Source of the DNA: Bacteroidota bacterium
GTDB taxonomy: Bacteria > Bacteroidota > Bacteroidia > Cytophagales > Cyclobacteriaceae
Direction: 5' to 3'
NCBI GenBank assembly: GCA_024280115.1
Contig: JAJRQT010000040.1
Location: 1-52,395 of the forward strand
DNA length: 52,395 nucleotides
Shown here: piece after piece, positions 27,757 to 38,803 of the stretch
How the letters are laid out: every line of letters starts with the position of its first letter
Numbering within the stretch: position 1 is the stretch's first letter
The notes under the pieces: model-generated
The model's input: only the letters and a program-made list of their open reading frames with translations
Databases searched by the model: none
What the model was told of the DNA's origin: nothing
Position numbers and translations under genes: made by a program

Positions 27757-28773
27757 TTAACCCAAACGATTAAATATAATTCCAAAACCATTTTTTCCAG
27801 ATATGGACAAAGTTCCATTGTCATAGGTCAATCCTGTTGCAAGATCATTCGCCAAAAGCAAAGGTCCATCCAGATCTACATAATCTACAAATGGCAGTAC
27901 CTGGGCAGCGGCAGACATTCCAACCGATGATTCGGTCATACAACCTATCATGATTTTCAGGCCCAAATCCCGTGCCTTTTTTATCATTCTGAATGCTGGA
28001 GAAAGGCCTCCACACTTTAACAGTTTTATATTTATTCCATGAAACCTGCCACTGCAGTTCTGAACGTCTGTTTCTTTACGGCAACTTTCATCCGCAACCA
28101 GAGGAAGCGCAGAGTTTTGGAAACAATGTTTTTGCAAAGGATCATCTGAAGCCAGTGGTTGCTCAATAAATTCAACTCCGAGTTTTTTTAATTCGCCTGA
28201 TAAGTCTATGGTTTGTTCGGCACTCCAGGCACAATTTGCATCTACCCGAATGATGGATTTTGTGTGTTTACGGATAAATGTTATCAAGTCAAGGTCGTTG
28301 GGTGTTCCCAGTTTTATTTTATAAACCGGCCATGGAAGATCTTTCATTTTTTGAAGCAGAATATCTTTTTCATCGATTCCCAGGGTATAACTGGTAAATG
28401 GATAAGAAAGCTTCGGGAGATTGATGAGCCTGGATACAGGGCAATTATTTAATTTTCCGTATAAATCCCAGCTTGCATTATTCAACGCACCAAGGGCAAA
28501 AGAATTGACATTTAAAAAATCTGAAAAGTCATCAAATAATTGATCTGGTGTAGAGAAGTTATAATCCTCCAGCCGGTTTTTCATATCGTCAAAACTGTCC
28601 TTTAGATTGTCAATTGTGATATTGTAATATGGATTGATGGTGGCTTCACCAAATCCGGATATTTCATTTTGGATGAGCTCAATGATGATATTTGGCTGAC
28701 TAAAGTAGGTATGCCTTGAAATTGAAAAAGGATATTTCAATTTCATATCAAACTCATAAATCTTCAATTGCAT
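27757..28773 (-). CDS. L-Ala-D/L-Glu (dipeptide) epimerase
   Basis: A 338-aa enolase-superfamily enzyme of the muconate-lactonizing subgroup. VYKIKLG carries the K-x-K catalytic lysines, RVDANCAWS supplies the first metal ligand, EFIEQPL and VADESC the other two, and INIKLLKCGG the opposite-face lysine. These residues fit dipeptide epimerases such as YcjG/YkfB, which convert L-Ala-D-Glu released from murein to L-Ala-L-Glu. Substrate choice is inferred from the partner NlpC/P60 gene downstream. Symbol left blank because substrate specificity in this superfamily varies. Confidence 0.87.
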   Translation of the reverse strand: MQLKIYEFDMKLKYPFSISRHTYFSQPNIIIELIQNEISGFGEATINPYYNITIDNLKDSFDDMKNRLEDYNFSTPDQLFDDFSDFLNVNSFALGALNNASWDLYGKLNNCPVSRLINLPKLSYPFTSYTLGIDEKDILLQKMKDLPWPVYKIKLGTPNDLDLITFIRKHTKSIIRVDANCAWSAEQTIDLSGELKKLGVEFIEQPLASDDPLQKHCFQNSALPLVADESCRKETDVQNCSGRFHGINIKLLKCGGLSPAFRMIKKARDLGLKIMIGCMTESSVGMSAAAQVLPFVDYVDLDGPLLLANDLATGLTYDNGTLSISGKNGFGIIFNRLG

Positions 28774-28824
28774 ATTGCATTATTTTATTGCCTTTCCTGG
28801 TTTCGTCCAGTTGATATTTAGGAA

Positions 28825-31218
28825 CTAAAAAAGGTTGTACTGGCCGATTGTTTCTTTTACCGGTAAAGTGAAGTAAAATGTACTCCCTTTTTCCAGCTCA
28901 CTTTCAAACCACATTTTTCCGCCATTTTTATCTACAAAGTCCCTGCAAAGCAGTAAACCAATGCCCATTCCCTTCTCGTTGGATGTACCTCGTGTACTGA
29001 AATTTTCCAGTTTAAAAAGCTTATCCTTGTTTTCGAGACTAATGCCCATTCCATTATCTTTTACTGAGACTGTCACAAAATCTTCATCTCCAACGGCATC
29101 TATTATTATCTCATTTCCGGCGGAGGTAAATTTAATGGCATTTGCAATCAGGTTCCTGATGACGAGTTTTACCATCTCATTGTCGGCATAGGCATTTATT
29201 GGAAATTGAATATTATTTTGAATTTTCACTTGTTTTTTCTCTGCGATAGGAGATAGCAAACTGAAACAATCGTCTGAAATAGTTTTCAGATTTATTTCTT
29301 TCGCATATACTTTAGTACCCTGCATCTGACTTTTAGCCCAGTTTAACAAGTTTTCAAGAAGATTATAAGTTATATCCAGTTTTTCCACCAATTTCCCGAC
29401 GAGGATATTTAAATCTTCATCGGATATCGAACCTTTTAAAAATAAGTTCAGGGTTCCACGGAGAGAGTTTAAAGGACTCCTGAAATCATGAGAAATTATA
29501 GACAGTAATTTATCTTTAAGAGAGTTCAGGTCTTCCAATTCTCTGCTTTTGGTCGTCAGTTCATCGAGATATTTTTTTCTTTCCGTGATGTCAAATTGAA
29601 GTGAAAAGAATTGTTTTGGATTGCCCTCATCATCAAATATTGGCGCTATTGCTGTATCACCCCAAAAAAACTCGCCGTTTTTCTTTTTGTTTTTCAATTC
29701 TCCTCTCCAGGTGTTGCCATTGGAGATGGTGTGCCACAGAACTTTGAATACTTCGTTAGAGTGTTCGCCAGAATTAAGAATATTGTGGTTACTCCCCAAT
29801 AATTCATCGCGCTTGAAGCCAACCACTTCACAAAATTTCTCATTTACACTTATAATATTGCCATCTAGATCGGTGATAGAAACTATGGCAATTTTATTCA
29901 GCGTATTATTTTGAGCTTGCAGATGGGCATTGAGGTGCTCCACCATTTGTAATGTTGCCGATAGTTCTTCTTTTTGCTCCTCAAGCCTTTTATTGGATTC
30001 GGAAAGCTTAGTATTTGTACTGTGTTCTTTTTGTTTAAGCCGGAAAAAAATAAATGCCAAAACAGAAACCATGACAAGTATAATAATTATAGTAATTCCT
30101 ATAATTGTTTGTCGCTGAATAATAGCCTTATTGGCAGTATTTTGAGCTTCCTGATTTTCCTTTTCATTTCTTAGGATTTGGTTTTCATTTTCTTTTTGCT
30201 GAAGTTCAAATTGGTAGTTTAGTAATTCCGCTTCACTTTGCATTTGCTCTAATCTCAGACTATCTCTATAATCCAATAAATTTTCATGGTATTTTAATGC
30301 GGATTTATATTGCCTTAATTGGACATAGATTTGATATTCAACCCTGTAAGCTTCAATCAAATAAGGGATATAGCCAATCTCGTCACTTAACCTCAGGGCT
30401 TTATCAGCCATTTTTTGAGCAATATTATACTGCTTGCGTTCAAGGTATATTTCAGCGAAATTTTGATAGGATTTTCTCAAGTGAATTGTCTGACCTGTTC
30501 GGATACTTAACTTTTCTGCTTTTTTCGAATAATCTTCCGCTAGTTCTAATTCATTTCTTTTTATCCACAACCCCCCAAATTGACTGTAAACCATCGCCAA
30601 CCACTTTTCATCTCCCACCGATTGTATTATATCTTCAGACTTCTTTAAATAAAACAAGGAGCTATCCAATTCATTTTTCTTAATGAAGAGGAGGCCAATA
30701 TTGCAATAAATAATTCCCTCTCTAAGCCGGTTTTTAGCAATGATCTGATGTTCAACACTTTTTTTAAAAAAAGGAAGGGCACGATCATAATCTTCAATGG
30801 AATTGTAAGATATTCCAATACTGTTGAGAATATCGGCAATTCCCTGATGATAGTTGATAGATCGTGCTGTTTCCAATGCTTTATACAGCCATTCTATTGA
30901 TTTACGATCCTTATTATTTGCTTTAAAGGCAATACCCATCATGCGTTGTGCTTCTGCCAGCCCTTTTTTATAATCCAACGAAGCAGCTAATTCGATTGCC
31001 AACTCAGCATAATGATCTGTGGAGTCATGAGTAAAATAATAATAGTTGTAGGCTATTTTATTGAGTAAATCAACCTTTGCGCTGTCAGACACAAAATTGA
31101 TTTGCTGCTTTAGACTGTCAATATACGAATTGGATAATGTTGCTTTTTGCCCATAAAGGTTGGGTATTGCAAAGAATGCCAGGCATATATAAAAAATAAT
31201 CCGGGGAATGTAGTGCAT
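28825..31218 (-). CDS. TPR-PAS sensor histidine kinase
   Basis: A 797-aa protein. A signal peptide (to about residue 23) is followed by six or seven TPR units (about 55-335), a coiled segment, one transmembrane helix (IIGITIIIILVMVSVLAFIFF, about 370-392), a coiled coil, a PAS domain (about 435-555) ending DITERKKY, and a HisKA/HATPase core. The phosphoacceptor is His577 in SHDFRSPLNSL. The N box is LVIRNLIANAIKF, G1 is VKDNGMGIS, G2 is GMGIGLLLC. The TPR domain is predicted periplasmic and the kinase cytosolic. No response regulator is adjacent, so the partner is unknown (orphan kinase). Confidence 0.93.
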   Translation of the reverse strand: MHYIPRIIFYICLAFFAIPNLYGQKATLSNSYIDSLKQQINFVSDSAKVDLLNKIAYNYYYFTHDSTDHYAELAIELAASLDYKKGLAEAQRMMGIAFKANNKDRKSIEWLYKALETARSINYHQGIADILNSIGISYNSIEDYDRALPFFKKSVEHQIIAKNRLREGIIYCNIGLLFIKKNELDSSLFYLKKSEDIIQSVGDEKWLAMVYSQFGGLWIKRNELELAEDYSKKAEKLSIRTGQTIHLRKSYQNFAEIYLERKQYNIAQKMADKALRLSDEIGYIPYLIEAYRVEYQIYVQLRQYKSALKYHENLLDYRDSLRLEQMQSEAELLNYQFELQQKENENQILRNEKENQEAQNTANKAIIQRQTIIGITIIIILVMVSVLAFIFFRLKQKEHSTNTKLSESNKRLEEQKEELSATLQMVEHLNAHLQAQNNTLNKIAIVSITDLDGNIISVNEKFCEVVGFKRDELLGSNHNILNSGEHSNEVFKVLWHTISNGNTWRGELKNKKKNGEFFWGDTAIAPIFDDEGNPKQFFSLQFDITERKKYLDELTTKSRELEDLNSLKDKLLSIISHDFRSPLNSLRGTLNLFLKGSISDEDLNILVGKLVEKLDITYNLLENLLNWAKSQMQGTKVYAKEINLKTISDDCFSLLSPIAEKKQVKIQNNIQFPINAYADNEMVKLVIRNLIANAIKFTSAGNEIIIDAVGDEDFVTVSVKDNGMGISLENKDKLFKLENFSTRGTSNEKGMGIGLLLCRDFVDKNGGKMWFESELEKGSTFYFTLPVKETIGQYNLF

Positions 31219-31569
31219 AAAACCTATTGACAGTAATTTATAAGGTATAAAATTTAGTGTTTTTATATTGAATAAATAGCAAAATTAATATAAAAATTCA
31301 ACTAATTTTCAGAGAGTTTATAATAGCTCCCATTTGAACTTATCCGGCTGTACTGGCGGATGAAATGTTATAGCCAGATAACTGGCTGATTCATTCAAAC
31401 ATCACTATTTATGCTTGTTACTCTTGATTTATTGAATGGTGAATGCAGATCGGATTTATAATTTGGATAGCTGGATAAAAGAAGGGCTTATGGAAAATAT
31501 TAACTTTTCACCGTAGCCAGCCTCTAAAATTCACGAGGATGATTTTTTGTTCTGCTTTTTCACAATGGC
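31219..31569. other. 350-bp gap between kinase and SpoU gene
   Basis: AT-rich, without a convincing gene. The only notable open frame is a 26-codon one from ATG 31437 (starting MVNADRIYNLDSWIKEGLME), preceded directly by an in-frame TGA. It may be a fragment of a lost gene or chance. The gap should contain the kinase promoter on the minus strand near 31230-31290, but no clear element stands out. Confidence 0.4.
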
Positions 31570-32100
31570 TCATCTTTGCATTTTGAAAAGCAAATCCCAA
31601 ATAACAATGCCAATAGAAACGGATATGTTAATGGAATGCTTCGTTCCATATTGTGGAATTTCAATCACAAAATCCGAAATATCAATCAGCGATTCGGATA
31701 CTCCTTTTATTTCATTTCCAAATATCAATGCCAGTTTTTCATTTGAAGTAAATTGAAATTTATCCAGGGAAATGCTTTCATCAGCTTGCTCTATGCTCGC
31801 GATTTTATATCCCTTTGATTTCAGTTCGTTGATCGCATTCACAGTATTTTCATGGTATTCCCAATCAACTGTTTCTGTAGCGCCTAAAGCCGTTTTATGA
31901 ATCTCGCGATGAGGAGGCCTAGCCGTGATACCGCAAAGCAGGATTTTCTCACATAAAAATGCATCGGCCGTACGGAATGCAGATCCTACATTGTGCATAC
32001 TTCTGATATTATCGAGCACAATAGTCAACGGATTTTTTTCAATATTTTTAATCTCTTCAACAGTGAGTCGGTCCAATTCCTCATTGAGCAATTTTTTCAT
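31570..32100 (-). CDS. SpoU/TrmH-family RNA 2'-O-methyltransferase
   Basis: A 176-aa SPOUT methyltransferase. The three family motifs are present: motif 1 DNIRSMHNVGSAFRTAD (with the conserved Asn and Arg), motif 2 LALIFGNEIKGVS, and motif 3 IPQYGTKHSINISVSIGI. It methylates ribose in tRNA or rRNA; the target base cannot be read from sequence. It has no extra RNA-binding domain, which is the short form. It diverges from mutS across a 98-bp gap. Confidence 0.92.
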   Translation of the reverse strand: MKKLLNEELDRLTVEEIKNIEKNPLTIVLDNIRSMHNVGSAFRTADAFLCEKILLCGITARPPHREIHKTALGATETVDWEYHENTVNAINELKSKGYKIASIEQADESISLDKFQFTSNEKLALIFGNEIKGVSESLIDISDFVIEIPQYGTKHSINISVSIGIVIWDLLFKMQR

Positions 32101-32198
32101 GGTTTATTCAAAAAAAATTAAAGTCTAAATAAATTTTCAAGGCAAAAATAGAATAAATACCTTCGCATCAATTCTCAATATTAAGTTAATCGGTAAGA

Positions 32199-34814
32199 AT
32201 GTCCAAAACAAAGTCCGCGCCCAGGGAAACCCCTTTGATGAAACAGTATAATGCCATAAAGGCAAAACATCCGGGTGCGCTGTTGTTATTCAGAGTCGGT
32301 GATTTTTACGAAACCTTTGGTGAAGATGCCATTCGGGCCAGCAAAATTCTTGATATCGTATTGACAAAAAGATCCAACGGAGCAGCTTCCCACATAGAAC
32401 TTGCCGGTTTCCCACATCATTCACTTGACACATATCTGCCAAAGCTCGTGAGGGCAGGAAATAGGGTTGCTATCTGCGATCAGCTGGAAGATCCTAAAAC
32501 GGTGAAGGGCATTGTAAAACGTGGAGTTACGGAGCTGGTTACTCCCGGTCTTTCCTTCAATGATACCGTATTGGAAAAAAAGGCCAATAATTACCTCGCT
32601 TCCATACAAATAAACGGCGATGACTCCGGTGTGGCCTTCCTGGATGTATCGACTGGCGAGTTTTACACTTCCACCGGTACCCTCGAATATATCGACAATC
32701 TGCTGCAAAATTTCAATCCCTCGGAAATTATTTATTCAAAAGCCAAACGGAAGGAATTTGACGAGTTTTTTAAAGATAAATATAACACCTTCACTCCAGA
32801 CGATTGGGTATATGCCTATGATTATGCCTATGAAAAATTAACCACTCATTTCAAGACAACCTCATTAAAAGGTTTTGGTATTGAAAATCTGAATTCGGGA
32901 ATTATTGCCGCCGGAGCAATTTTATTTTACCTTGAAGAGACAGAGCACAAGGAAATCAAACACATATCTTCTATCTCGCGGATTGAAGAAGAAAAATTTG
33001 TTTGGCTAGACAAATTCACTATCCGGAATCTGGAATTGATCTTTCCCCAACAGGAAGGTGGTATTCCTCTTATTGACATCCTGGATCGAACAATAACCGC
33101 GATGGGTGGAAGACTTATGAAAAAATGGCTCATAATGCCATTAAAGGAGAAGAACCCAATCAATGACCGATTGCAGATGGTAGAGGTGTTTTGTAAGGAT
33201 GAGGAACTCAGGGATGAACTCGATGATCTTTTAAAGCACATTGCTGATCTGGAAAGACTGATCAGTAAGGTGGCTGTAGGCAGGATAAATCCAAGAGAGA
33301 TGAATCTGCTCAAAAAATCATTGCTTCAGGTTGTGCCAATAAAGGAGTTGTTGACCAGGAGCAAAGTGCCGCAGTTGCATAAATTAGCCGACCAGATCAA
33401 CCCATGTGATTTTCTTTTAAATAAAATTGAAACAGAGTTAAAAGAGGAAGTTCCCATTGTTTCCAATCTTGGAAATCTTATTAACAGTGGTGTAGATACC
33501 GAGCTGGATGAACTGAGAAAAATTTCTTTTTCAGGAAAGGATTTTCTGGTTCAAATCCAACAAAGGGAAATTAAGAATACTGGAATATCCTCATTAAAAA
33601 TTGCCTACAACAAAGTTTTTGGTTACTACCTGGAGGTTACGAATAGTCACAAAGATAAGGTTCCTGTGGAATGGATCAGGAAGCAAACACTCGTAAATGC
33701 CGAAAGATACATCACAGAAGAGCTCAAACAATATGAAGAAAAGATTCTTGGAGCGGAGGATAAAATCCATGTGATAGAACAGCGAATTTTCAATGAGCTG
33801 GTCGCCAGTGCAGCTGATTTTGTTGGTTTGATTCAGCAAAATGCCAGGGCCATCGCGACTATTGATTGCCTGTTGTCATTTGCGAATCTGGCTTATAAAT
33901 ATAATTATGTGAAGCCAAAAGTCACCGATGAAAAAGGTCTTGATATCAAAGAAGGGCGGCACCCAGTAATAGAGCAACAGTTGCCATTAGGTGAGGAATA
34001 CGTACCAAATGATGTTTTTCTGGATAATGAAACCCAGCAGATCATGATCATAACCGGGCCGAATATGGCTGGAAAATCTGCACTTTTGCGCCAGACTGCA
34101 TTAATTGCCCTGATGGCGCAAATTGGATCCTTTGTTCCGGCATCATTGGCAACTATTGGCATTATTGATAAAATCTTTACGCGGGTTGGTGCATCTGATA
34201 ATATCGCGAAAGGCGAATCTACATTTATGGTAGAAATGACTGAAACAGCCAGTATCTTAAACAACCTCAGTGATCGAAGCCTTGTATTGATGGATGAAAT
34301 TGGTCGGGGAACCAGCACTTACGATGGAATTTCCATCGCCTGGTCCATTGTGGAGTTTTTACATAATAATCCAAAACATAAAGCAAAAACCCTTTTCGCA
34401 ACCCACTATCATGAGCTTAATCAGCTCACAAATGATTTTCCAAAGATCAGGAACTTCAATGTTTCAGTGAAAGAAGCAGGTGACAAAATTATTTTTTTAA
34501 GAAAGCTAAAAGAAGGTGGCAGCGAGCACAGCTTTGGTATTCATGTAGCTCAAATGGCCGGTATGCCAAACCCAATAGTAATCCGGGCCAACGAGATCAT
34601 GCATCATTTAGAAAAGGAAAAGATCAGTAAAAAATCGGATAAGAAAATTGAGGACATTCCTAAGAGTAACTATCAGTTGAGCATGTTTGAAGCGGATCCG
34701 AGAATGGAGGAAGTTCGTGGACTACTAAGCAAAATAGATGTGAATACCATATCGCCGATTGAAGCACTTTTAAAAATCAATGAGATGAAGGCTGTATTGA
34801 AAGGTAAAAATTAG
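32199..34814 (+). CDS. mutS: DNA mismatch repair protein MutS
   Basis: An 871-aa mismatch-recognition ATPase. The mismatch-wedge motif F36-Y37-E38 (GDFYETF) is present, so this is MutS1 rather than MutS2. The lever/clamp middle includes [16 protein letters not shown] and [16 protein letters not shown]. The ATPase has Walker [10 protein letters not shown] (Lys626), the [21 protein letters not shown] segment and Walker [17 protein letters not shown] (Asp699-Glu700). The signature [10 protein letters not shown] follows. The C-terminus has a short clamp-like tail ([11 protein letters not shown]). Start ATG 32199. A TACCTTCG at 32158-32165 is close to a Bacteroidota -7 element but is only suggestive. 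Confidence 0.97.
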   Translation: MSKTKSAPRETPLMKQYNAIKAKHPGALLLFRVGDFYETFGEDAIRASKILDIVLTKRSNGAASHIELAGFPHHSLDTYLPKLVRAGNRVAICDQLEDPKTVKGIVKRGVTELVTPGLSFNDTVLEKKANNYLASIQINGDDSGVAFLDVSTGEFYTSTGTLEYIDNLLQNFNPSEIIYSKAKRKEFDEFFKDKYNTFTPDDWVYAYDYAYEKLTTHFKTTSLKGFGIENLNSGIIAAGAILFYLEETEHKEIKHISSISRIEEEKFVWLDKFTIRNLELIFPQQEGGIPLIDILDRTITAMGGRLMKKWLIMPLKEKNPINDRLQMVEVFCKDEELRDELDDLLKHIADLERLISKVAVGRINPREMNLLKKSLLQVVPIKELLTRSKVPQLHKLADQINPCDFLLNKIETELKEEVPIVSNLGNLINSGVDTELDELRKISFSGKDFLVQIQQREIKNTGISSLKIAYNKVFGYYLEVTNSHKDKVPVEWIRKQTLVNAERYITEELKQYEEKILGAEDKIHVIEQRIFNELVASAADFVGLIQQNARAIATIDCLLSFANLAYKYNYVKPKVTDEKGLDIKEGRHPVIEQQLPLGEEYVPNDVFLDNETQQIMIITGPNMAGKSALLRQTALIALMAQIGSFVPASLATIGIIDKIFTRVGASDNIAKGESTFMVEMTETASILNNLSDRSLVLMDEIGRGTSTYDGISIAWSIVEFLHNNPKHKAKTLFATHYHELNQLTNDFPKIRNFNVSVKEAGDKIIFLRKLKEGGSEHSFGIHVAQMAGMPNPIVIRANEIMHHLEKEKISKKSDKKIEDIPKSNYQLSMFEADPRMEEVRGLLSKIDVNTISPIEALLKINEMKAVLKGKN

Positions 34815-34857
34815 CACCTGGAAAATATACTATTATTTCCGGATCATATGGCTCAAA

Positions 34858-36867
34858 TTATTCTTCCAGTATTATGAATTCCACCCTTCGGTTTATGGCC
34901 CTTCCGCCAATTTCGTCATCGTTGCTTACGATCGGTTTAGATTTTCCCCAGCCTTTAGACTGCAACCTGTTTTTTGCAATACCCCCTTTTACCAGGTAAT
35001 CAACCACTGCTTTTGCCCTTTTCTCACTCAAACCTATATTGTATTCCAGGGTCCCGATATTATCAGTATGACCTTCAACAGATACCTTTATTCCCTCATT
35101 TTTCTTCATGAGTTCAACGACCCTGTTGAGTTCAGGGAAGGATGCTGCTTTTAATTCATATTTATTAAAATCAAAGAAAATATTATTCAGCATAACTACG
35201 GCACCTTTTTCGATTGGGACTAGGAAAAGATCTTTATTTAATTCAGCATAATCTTTTGTTTCTTTCAAGTCGATATTAGCATTAATTGAAATAAATCCAT
35301 CAGCCTCTGCCAGGTACCCATACATTTTTCCGATAGGTAGAATGATTTGATATTCACCTGTAAACGGATCGGAATTAATGGTTCCGAGCTCCTTTCCACC
35401 GGGTAAGCTTTCATAAAATATCCGGGCTTGCATTGGCCTTCGTGTTTTTTGATTATAGACAACACCTTTTACCGTTACGACCGCATCGGGTTGATGTTCT
35501 TTTGGCAATTCAAATCTGAAAATATCAGAATTGTTATCACTGAAATCCCTCGCGAAATAACCATATTCTCCGGTAGGTGGAATATTGAAAAAAGTATCGT
35601 CTTCCGGTGAGTTAATTTGTGAGCCGAGGTTTTCCGGCTCTGACCAATGGGTCCATGTTGAATCCAGTCTTCTAGAAACATAAATATCATGTTTACCGAA
35701 TCCTGTATATCCATTAGATGAAAAATAAAGTGTTTTATCATCAGGAGCTAAAAAGGGCGATGCTTCTTCAAGTACAGTATTAACGTCCGGTCCTAAATTT
35801 AAGGGTTTACTCCATCTGCCGTCATCCATTAAAAAGCTAACGTAAAGATCCCTGGAGCCAAAGGTAGGATCATCTTCTACTGACATCAGTAAAACTTCCC
35901 TGTTATTAGCAAGAAAATAATTTGAACGCTGATGTGTATTAACACTATTTATTATTTCAAATGGCACCGGTTTTGACCACCCTTCGCTGGTCCTTGTGCT
36001 CACAGAAACACCTGCTTTCATTTTACCATTTTTTGTATATCTGTTTCCAAGGGTAATAATTACAGTATTTCCATCAGGTGTAATGGAGCTTATATAATTC
36101 GGGCCTTTGGTATTTAAAGGACTGCCCATATTGACAGCCTCCTGCCATTCACCTTTTTCCTCATCCCATTGAGAAAACCATATATCTTCGAGGTCATCCT
36201 TACCTCCTGTATTGCCAGGGTGATATTGCCGGCTAAAAAGCAGAGTTTTCCCATCTGGCGTCACCAGAGGCCTGAGCTCATTATAGATACTGTTTACCGT
36301 TTCGCTCAGTCTTTCCGGTTTTGCGTTCACAACAGCGCTTTCTAAAATTTTCACTTCCTGTTTTACCGGGGTGGTAGTATTGGAAATTGCAATTGCATCA
36401 ATTGCGTTATATCCGGGAACAGCATCGCAATACAATACTATTTTTACCGCCGCTACCTCATATTCAGTTAAGTCAAAAAACACATGCAGCATCCTCGAAT
36501 TCAGCTCGATAGGGCGAGGTTCAAATGTATTTATTAAAAATTCATTATCAGACCGGTCATATAAAAATATCTGATATATCGCACTCGGATTCAATGATTC
36601 AGCAATGGCAATTTGCCTTATTTTGAAAGGCTTTTCAAAACCTACTTTTACATATTCTTCCCGGTCTTCCCGGAAAGGCATCCACGCATTTGGGCTTTCA
36701 CCGGTTCCTGGTGTAACATTTGGCTTACCGATAATTTGTTCTGCAGAATATTCACGAGGAGTCAGCTCTGAAGAAGCTTCTATAATGGTACTTACCCATT
36801 GTATTTTCTGTGCCTGAATGTCGATAAAAGTAAATAACAGGACTGCTAAAAATAATAACTTATGCAT
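34858..36867 (-). CDS. OmpA-family protein with discoidin-like and PD40 repeats
   Basis: A 669-aa envelope protein from ATG 36867 with signal MHKLLFLAVLLFTFIDIQAQ. Domains: a discoidin-like module (about 30-155, with KVGFEKPFKIRQIAIAES), a chain of WD40/PD40 beta-propeller repeats (about 190-445; LFSRQYHPGNTGGKDDLEDI, KTLYFSSNGYTGFGKHDIYV), a carboxypeptidase-regulatory-like beta domain (about 455-530), and an OmpA C-terminal domain (about 545-665) with IFFDFNKYELKAAS and VEGHTDNIG...RAINRRVEF for peptidoglycan binding. Similar proteins link the outer membrane to peptidoglycan, and some lie with type IX secretion genes; that role is not shown here. Confidence 0.9.
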   Translation of the reverse strand: MHKLLFLAVLLFTFIDIQAQKIQWVSTIIEASSELTPREYSAEQIIGKPNVTPGTGESPNAWMPFREDREEYVKVGFEKPFKIRQIAIAESLNPSAIYQIFLYDRSDNEFLINTFEPRPIELNSRMLHVFFDLTEYEVAAVKIVLYCDAVPGYNAIDAIAISNTTTPVKQEVKILESAVVNAKPERLSETVNSIYNELRPLVTPDGKTLLFSRQYHPGNTGGKDDLEDIWFSQWDEEKGEWQEAVNMGSPLNTKGPNYISSITPDGNTVIITLGNRYTKNGKMKAGVSVSTRTSEGWSKPVPFEIINSVNTHQRSNYFLANNREVLLMSVEDDPTFGSRDLYVSFLMDDGRWSKPLNLGPDVNTVLEEASPFLAPDDKTLYFSSNGYTGFGKHDIYVSRRLDSTWTHWSEPENLGSQINSPEDDTFFNIPPTGEYGYFARDFSDNNSDIFRFELPKEHQPDAVVTVKGVVYNQKTRRPMQARIFYESLPGGKELGTINSDPFTGEYQIILPIGKMYGYLAEADGFISINANIDLKETKDYAELNKDLFLVPIEKGAVVMLNNIFFDFNKYELKAASFPELNRVVELMKKNEGIKVSVEGHTDNIGTLEYNIGLSEKRAKAVVDYLVKGGIAKNRLQSKGWGKSKPIVSNDDEIGGRAINRRVEFIILEE

Positions 36868-37128
36868 GATCAAGTAGGTGTGCTTTTCAATTTATTTATT
36901 TTGTTGTTCCAAAATATAGTGCAATAAATTTCTTAAATCCAATCTTTTCAAACAAACATTGAATAATATTTCCTTCAACAGAAAGCCATCTTCTTGGTTT
37001 TATTTGGGCTACATAATAAATTATCACTTGATTTATTAAATCTCTAATAAGTTCCGAGGATTAAAAAATGATTAGTTAAACACACAATTAAGAAAAGGTT
37101 TTTTTATTATAATTCTTCCTTTTGTAAA

Positions 37129-37635
37129 TTGTTGCCCTTAAACAGATTACAACCTGTGAAAAAAGAGAAAGAAAATCAAACCGTTTTCTTAAGAAAGATT
37201 GGCAAAATTGAATTTATACTCTTCATATTTTCATTTGCCGGATCAATCCTGAATGCGTTTAGTATCAAAGGAGGAATGCTTGTATTAGGCCTAGGATTTA
37301 ATTCATTTGCCTTGCTTTATGTATTTGTTGCTATTTCTTTTAGACGGATAGAAACTAAAAATCAATTTGACAGAATGATATCAACATTTTCCTACCTGGC
37401 ATTATCAGTATTAATTATTGGCATTATGTTTACCATTCTCAAGGTATCAGAAACGGGTTTAATCATTAATATCAGTATGATCATCGTTCTAATATTTATA
37501 ATTATAATTCAAATAAGAAAAATAAAATTTGGAACAATGACCAACGATACGACTTCCCTTCTTTACCGGATGATGATTTTCTGGGTTGTTGGTTTAATTA
37601 CTTACTATATACTACCGGGAACACACATTTATTAA
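37129..37635 (+). CDS. Unknown integral membrane protein, 168 aa
   Basis: Not recognised. Four hydrophobic helices are visible (about 29-49, 50-70, 85-105, 110-128), then a charged loop and a short hydrophobic tail (MMIFWVVGLITYYILPG). GldL-like early helices or small sensor-like proteins look vaguely similar, but nothing is diagnostic. The start is one of two tandem TTG codons (37129, 37132); no upstream ATG is in frame, and the first in-frame ATG would cut off helix 1. It sits 28 bp before the aldo/keto reductase and may be cotranscribed. Confidence 0.6.
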   Translation: MLPLNRLQPVKKEKENQTVFLRKIGKIEFILFIFSFAGSILNAFSIKGGMLVLGLGFNSFALLYVFVAISFRRIETKNQFDRMISTFSYLALSVLIIGIMFTILKVSETGLIINISMIIVLIFIIIIQIRKIKFGTMTNDTTSLLYRMMIFWVVGLITYYILPGTHIY

Positions 37636-37663
37636 TTTTTTGAATTTCTTATAATACACTACC

Positions 37664-38617
37664 ATGAAAACACTAAAATTTAGCAACAATGATGAAATGC
37701 CCGCACTGGGCCTGGGAACGTGGAAATCACAACCCGGGGAAGTTTACAATGCCATTCGGGAAGCTTTAAAAATGGGTTATCGTCATATTGATTGTGCTGC
37801 GATTTACGGAAATGAAGCTGAAATTGGCCAGGCTTTTACCGATTCATTTGCTGCTGGTGACGTGAAACGGGAAGACCTTTGGGTGACTTCCAAATTGTGG
37901 AATAATTCACATTTAAAAAATGATGTGAGACCCGCATTGGAAAAAACGCTGGAAGACTTACAACTGGACTATATAGATCTTTATCTCATGCACTGGCCTG
38001 TAGCGCTTAAACCAGGAGTCGGATTTCCCACATCCGGCAAAGATTTTTTATCTATCGAAGAAATACCGGTTTCAACTACCTGGAAAGCCATGGAAAATCT
38101 TGTCGGGAACGGCCTTGCAAAACACTTGGGTGTTTCTAATTTCAGCATTAAAAAAATTAATAAATTGTTGGGAGTTTGCGAGATAAGGCCAGAAGCGAAT
38201 CAGATTGAATTGCATCCATATTTGCAACAAAATCAAATGCTGGAGTATTGCAATAAAGAAAATATCGCACTTACCGCATATTCTCCATTGGGGTCCATGG
38301 ATCGACCACAAGCATTTAAAGCGCCTAATGAACCAAGTTTGTTTGAAATTCCGGCCATTGTCAGAATAGCTGAAAAAAATGGTTTTTCTCCGGCGCAGGT
38401 TTTGATAAGATGGGCGATTCAAAGAGGCACTTCAGTAATTCCAAAATCAGTGAATCCAGGAAGGATGAAACAAAACCTTAAAACGCTTGAGCTGCAACTT
38501 ACAGAAGAGGACATGAAAGAAATCGCGACCTTAGACAAACATGCCAGGTTTGTTGTTGGAGGCTTCTGGGCGATGCCTGGTTCCGGTTATACGCTGGAAA
38601 CCCTTTGGGATGAGTAA
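37664..38617 (+). CDS. Aldo/keto reductase
   Basis: A 317-aa NADPH-dependent carbonyl reductase (TIM barrel) of the AKR1-like type. The catalytic tetrad is visible: Asp in HIDCAAIYGNE with Tyr four or five residues on, Lys in VTSKLWN, and His in YLMHWP. Cofactor-binding IPKSVNPGRMKQN is near the C-terminus. The most likely activity is aldehyde reduction (alcohol dehydrogenase NADP+-like). Cytosolic; not linked to a clear pathway in this window. Confidence 0.93.
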   Translation: MKTLKFSNNDEMPALGLGTWKSQPGEVYNAIREALKMGYRHIDCAAIYGNEAEIGQAFTDSFAAGDVKREDLWVTSKLWNNSHLKNDVRPALEKTLEDLQLDYIDLYLMHWPVALKPGVGFPTSGKDFLSIEEIPVSTTWKAMENLVGNGLAKHLGVSNFSIKKINKLLGVCEIRPEANQIELHPYLQQNQMLEYCNKENIALTAYSPLGSMDRPQAFKAPNEPSLFEIPAIVRIAEKNGFSPAQVLIRWAIQRGTSVIPKSVNPGRMKQNLKTLELQLTEEDMKEIATLDKHARFVVGGFWAMPGSGYTLETLWDE

Positions 38618-38803
38618 AAAATGTGTTTTTTAAGTCTTATGAAAAGTTTGACTTTGGTGGGCATATATATTTCGGTACTACAACGAAAATAGTGGAAAAC
38701 GACAATACTGGATTTTACAACTAATTCATAAATGCGAGAATGATTTGATGCGTCAATGCGAGAATGCAATAAGCGGAGTAGTAAATGATACAATGTCAAA
38801 CCT

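Noticed and set aside
31437..31517. 26-codon frame starting MVNADRIYNLDSWIKEG as a small protein gene
   Set aside because: Too short, with no recognisable start signal or homology by eye; kept only as a possible fragment.
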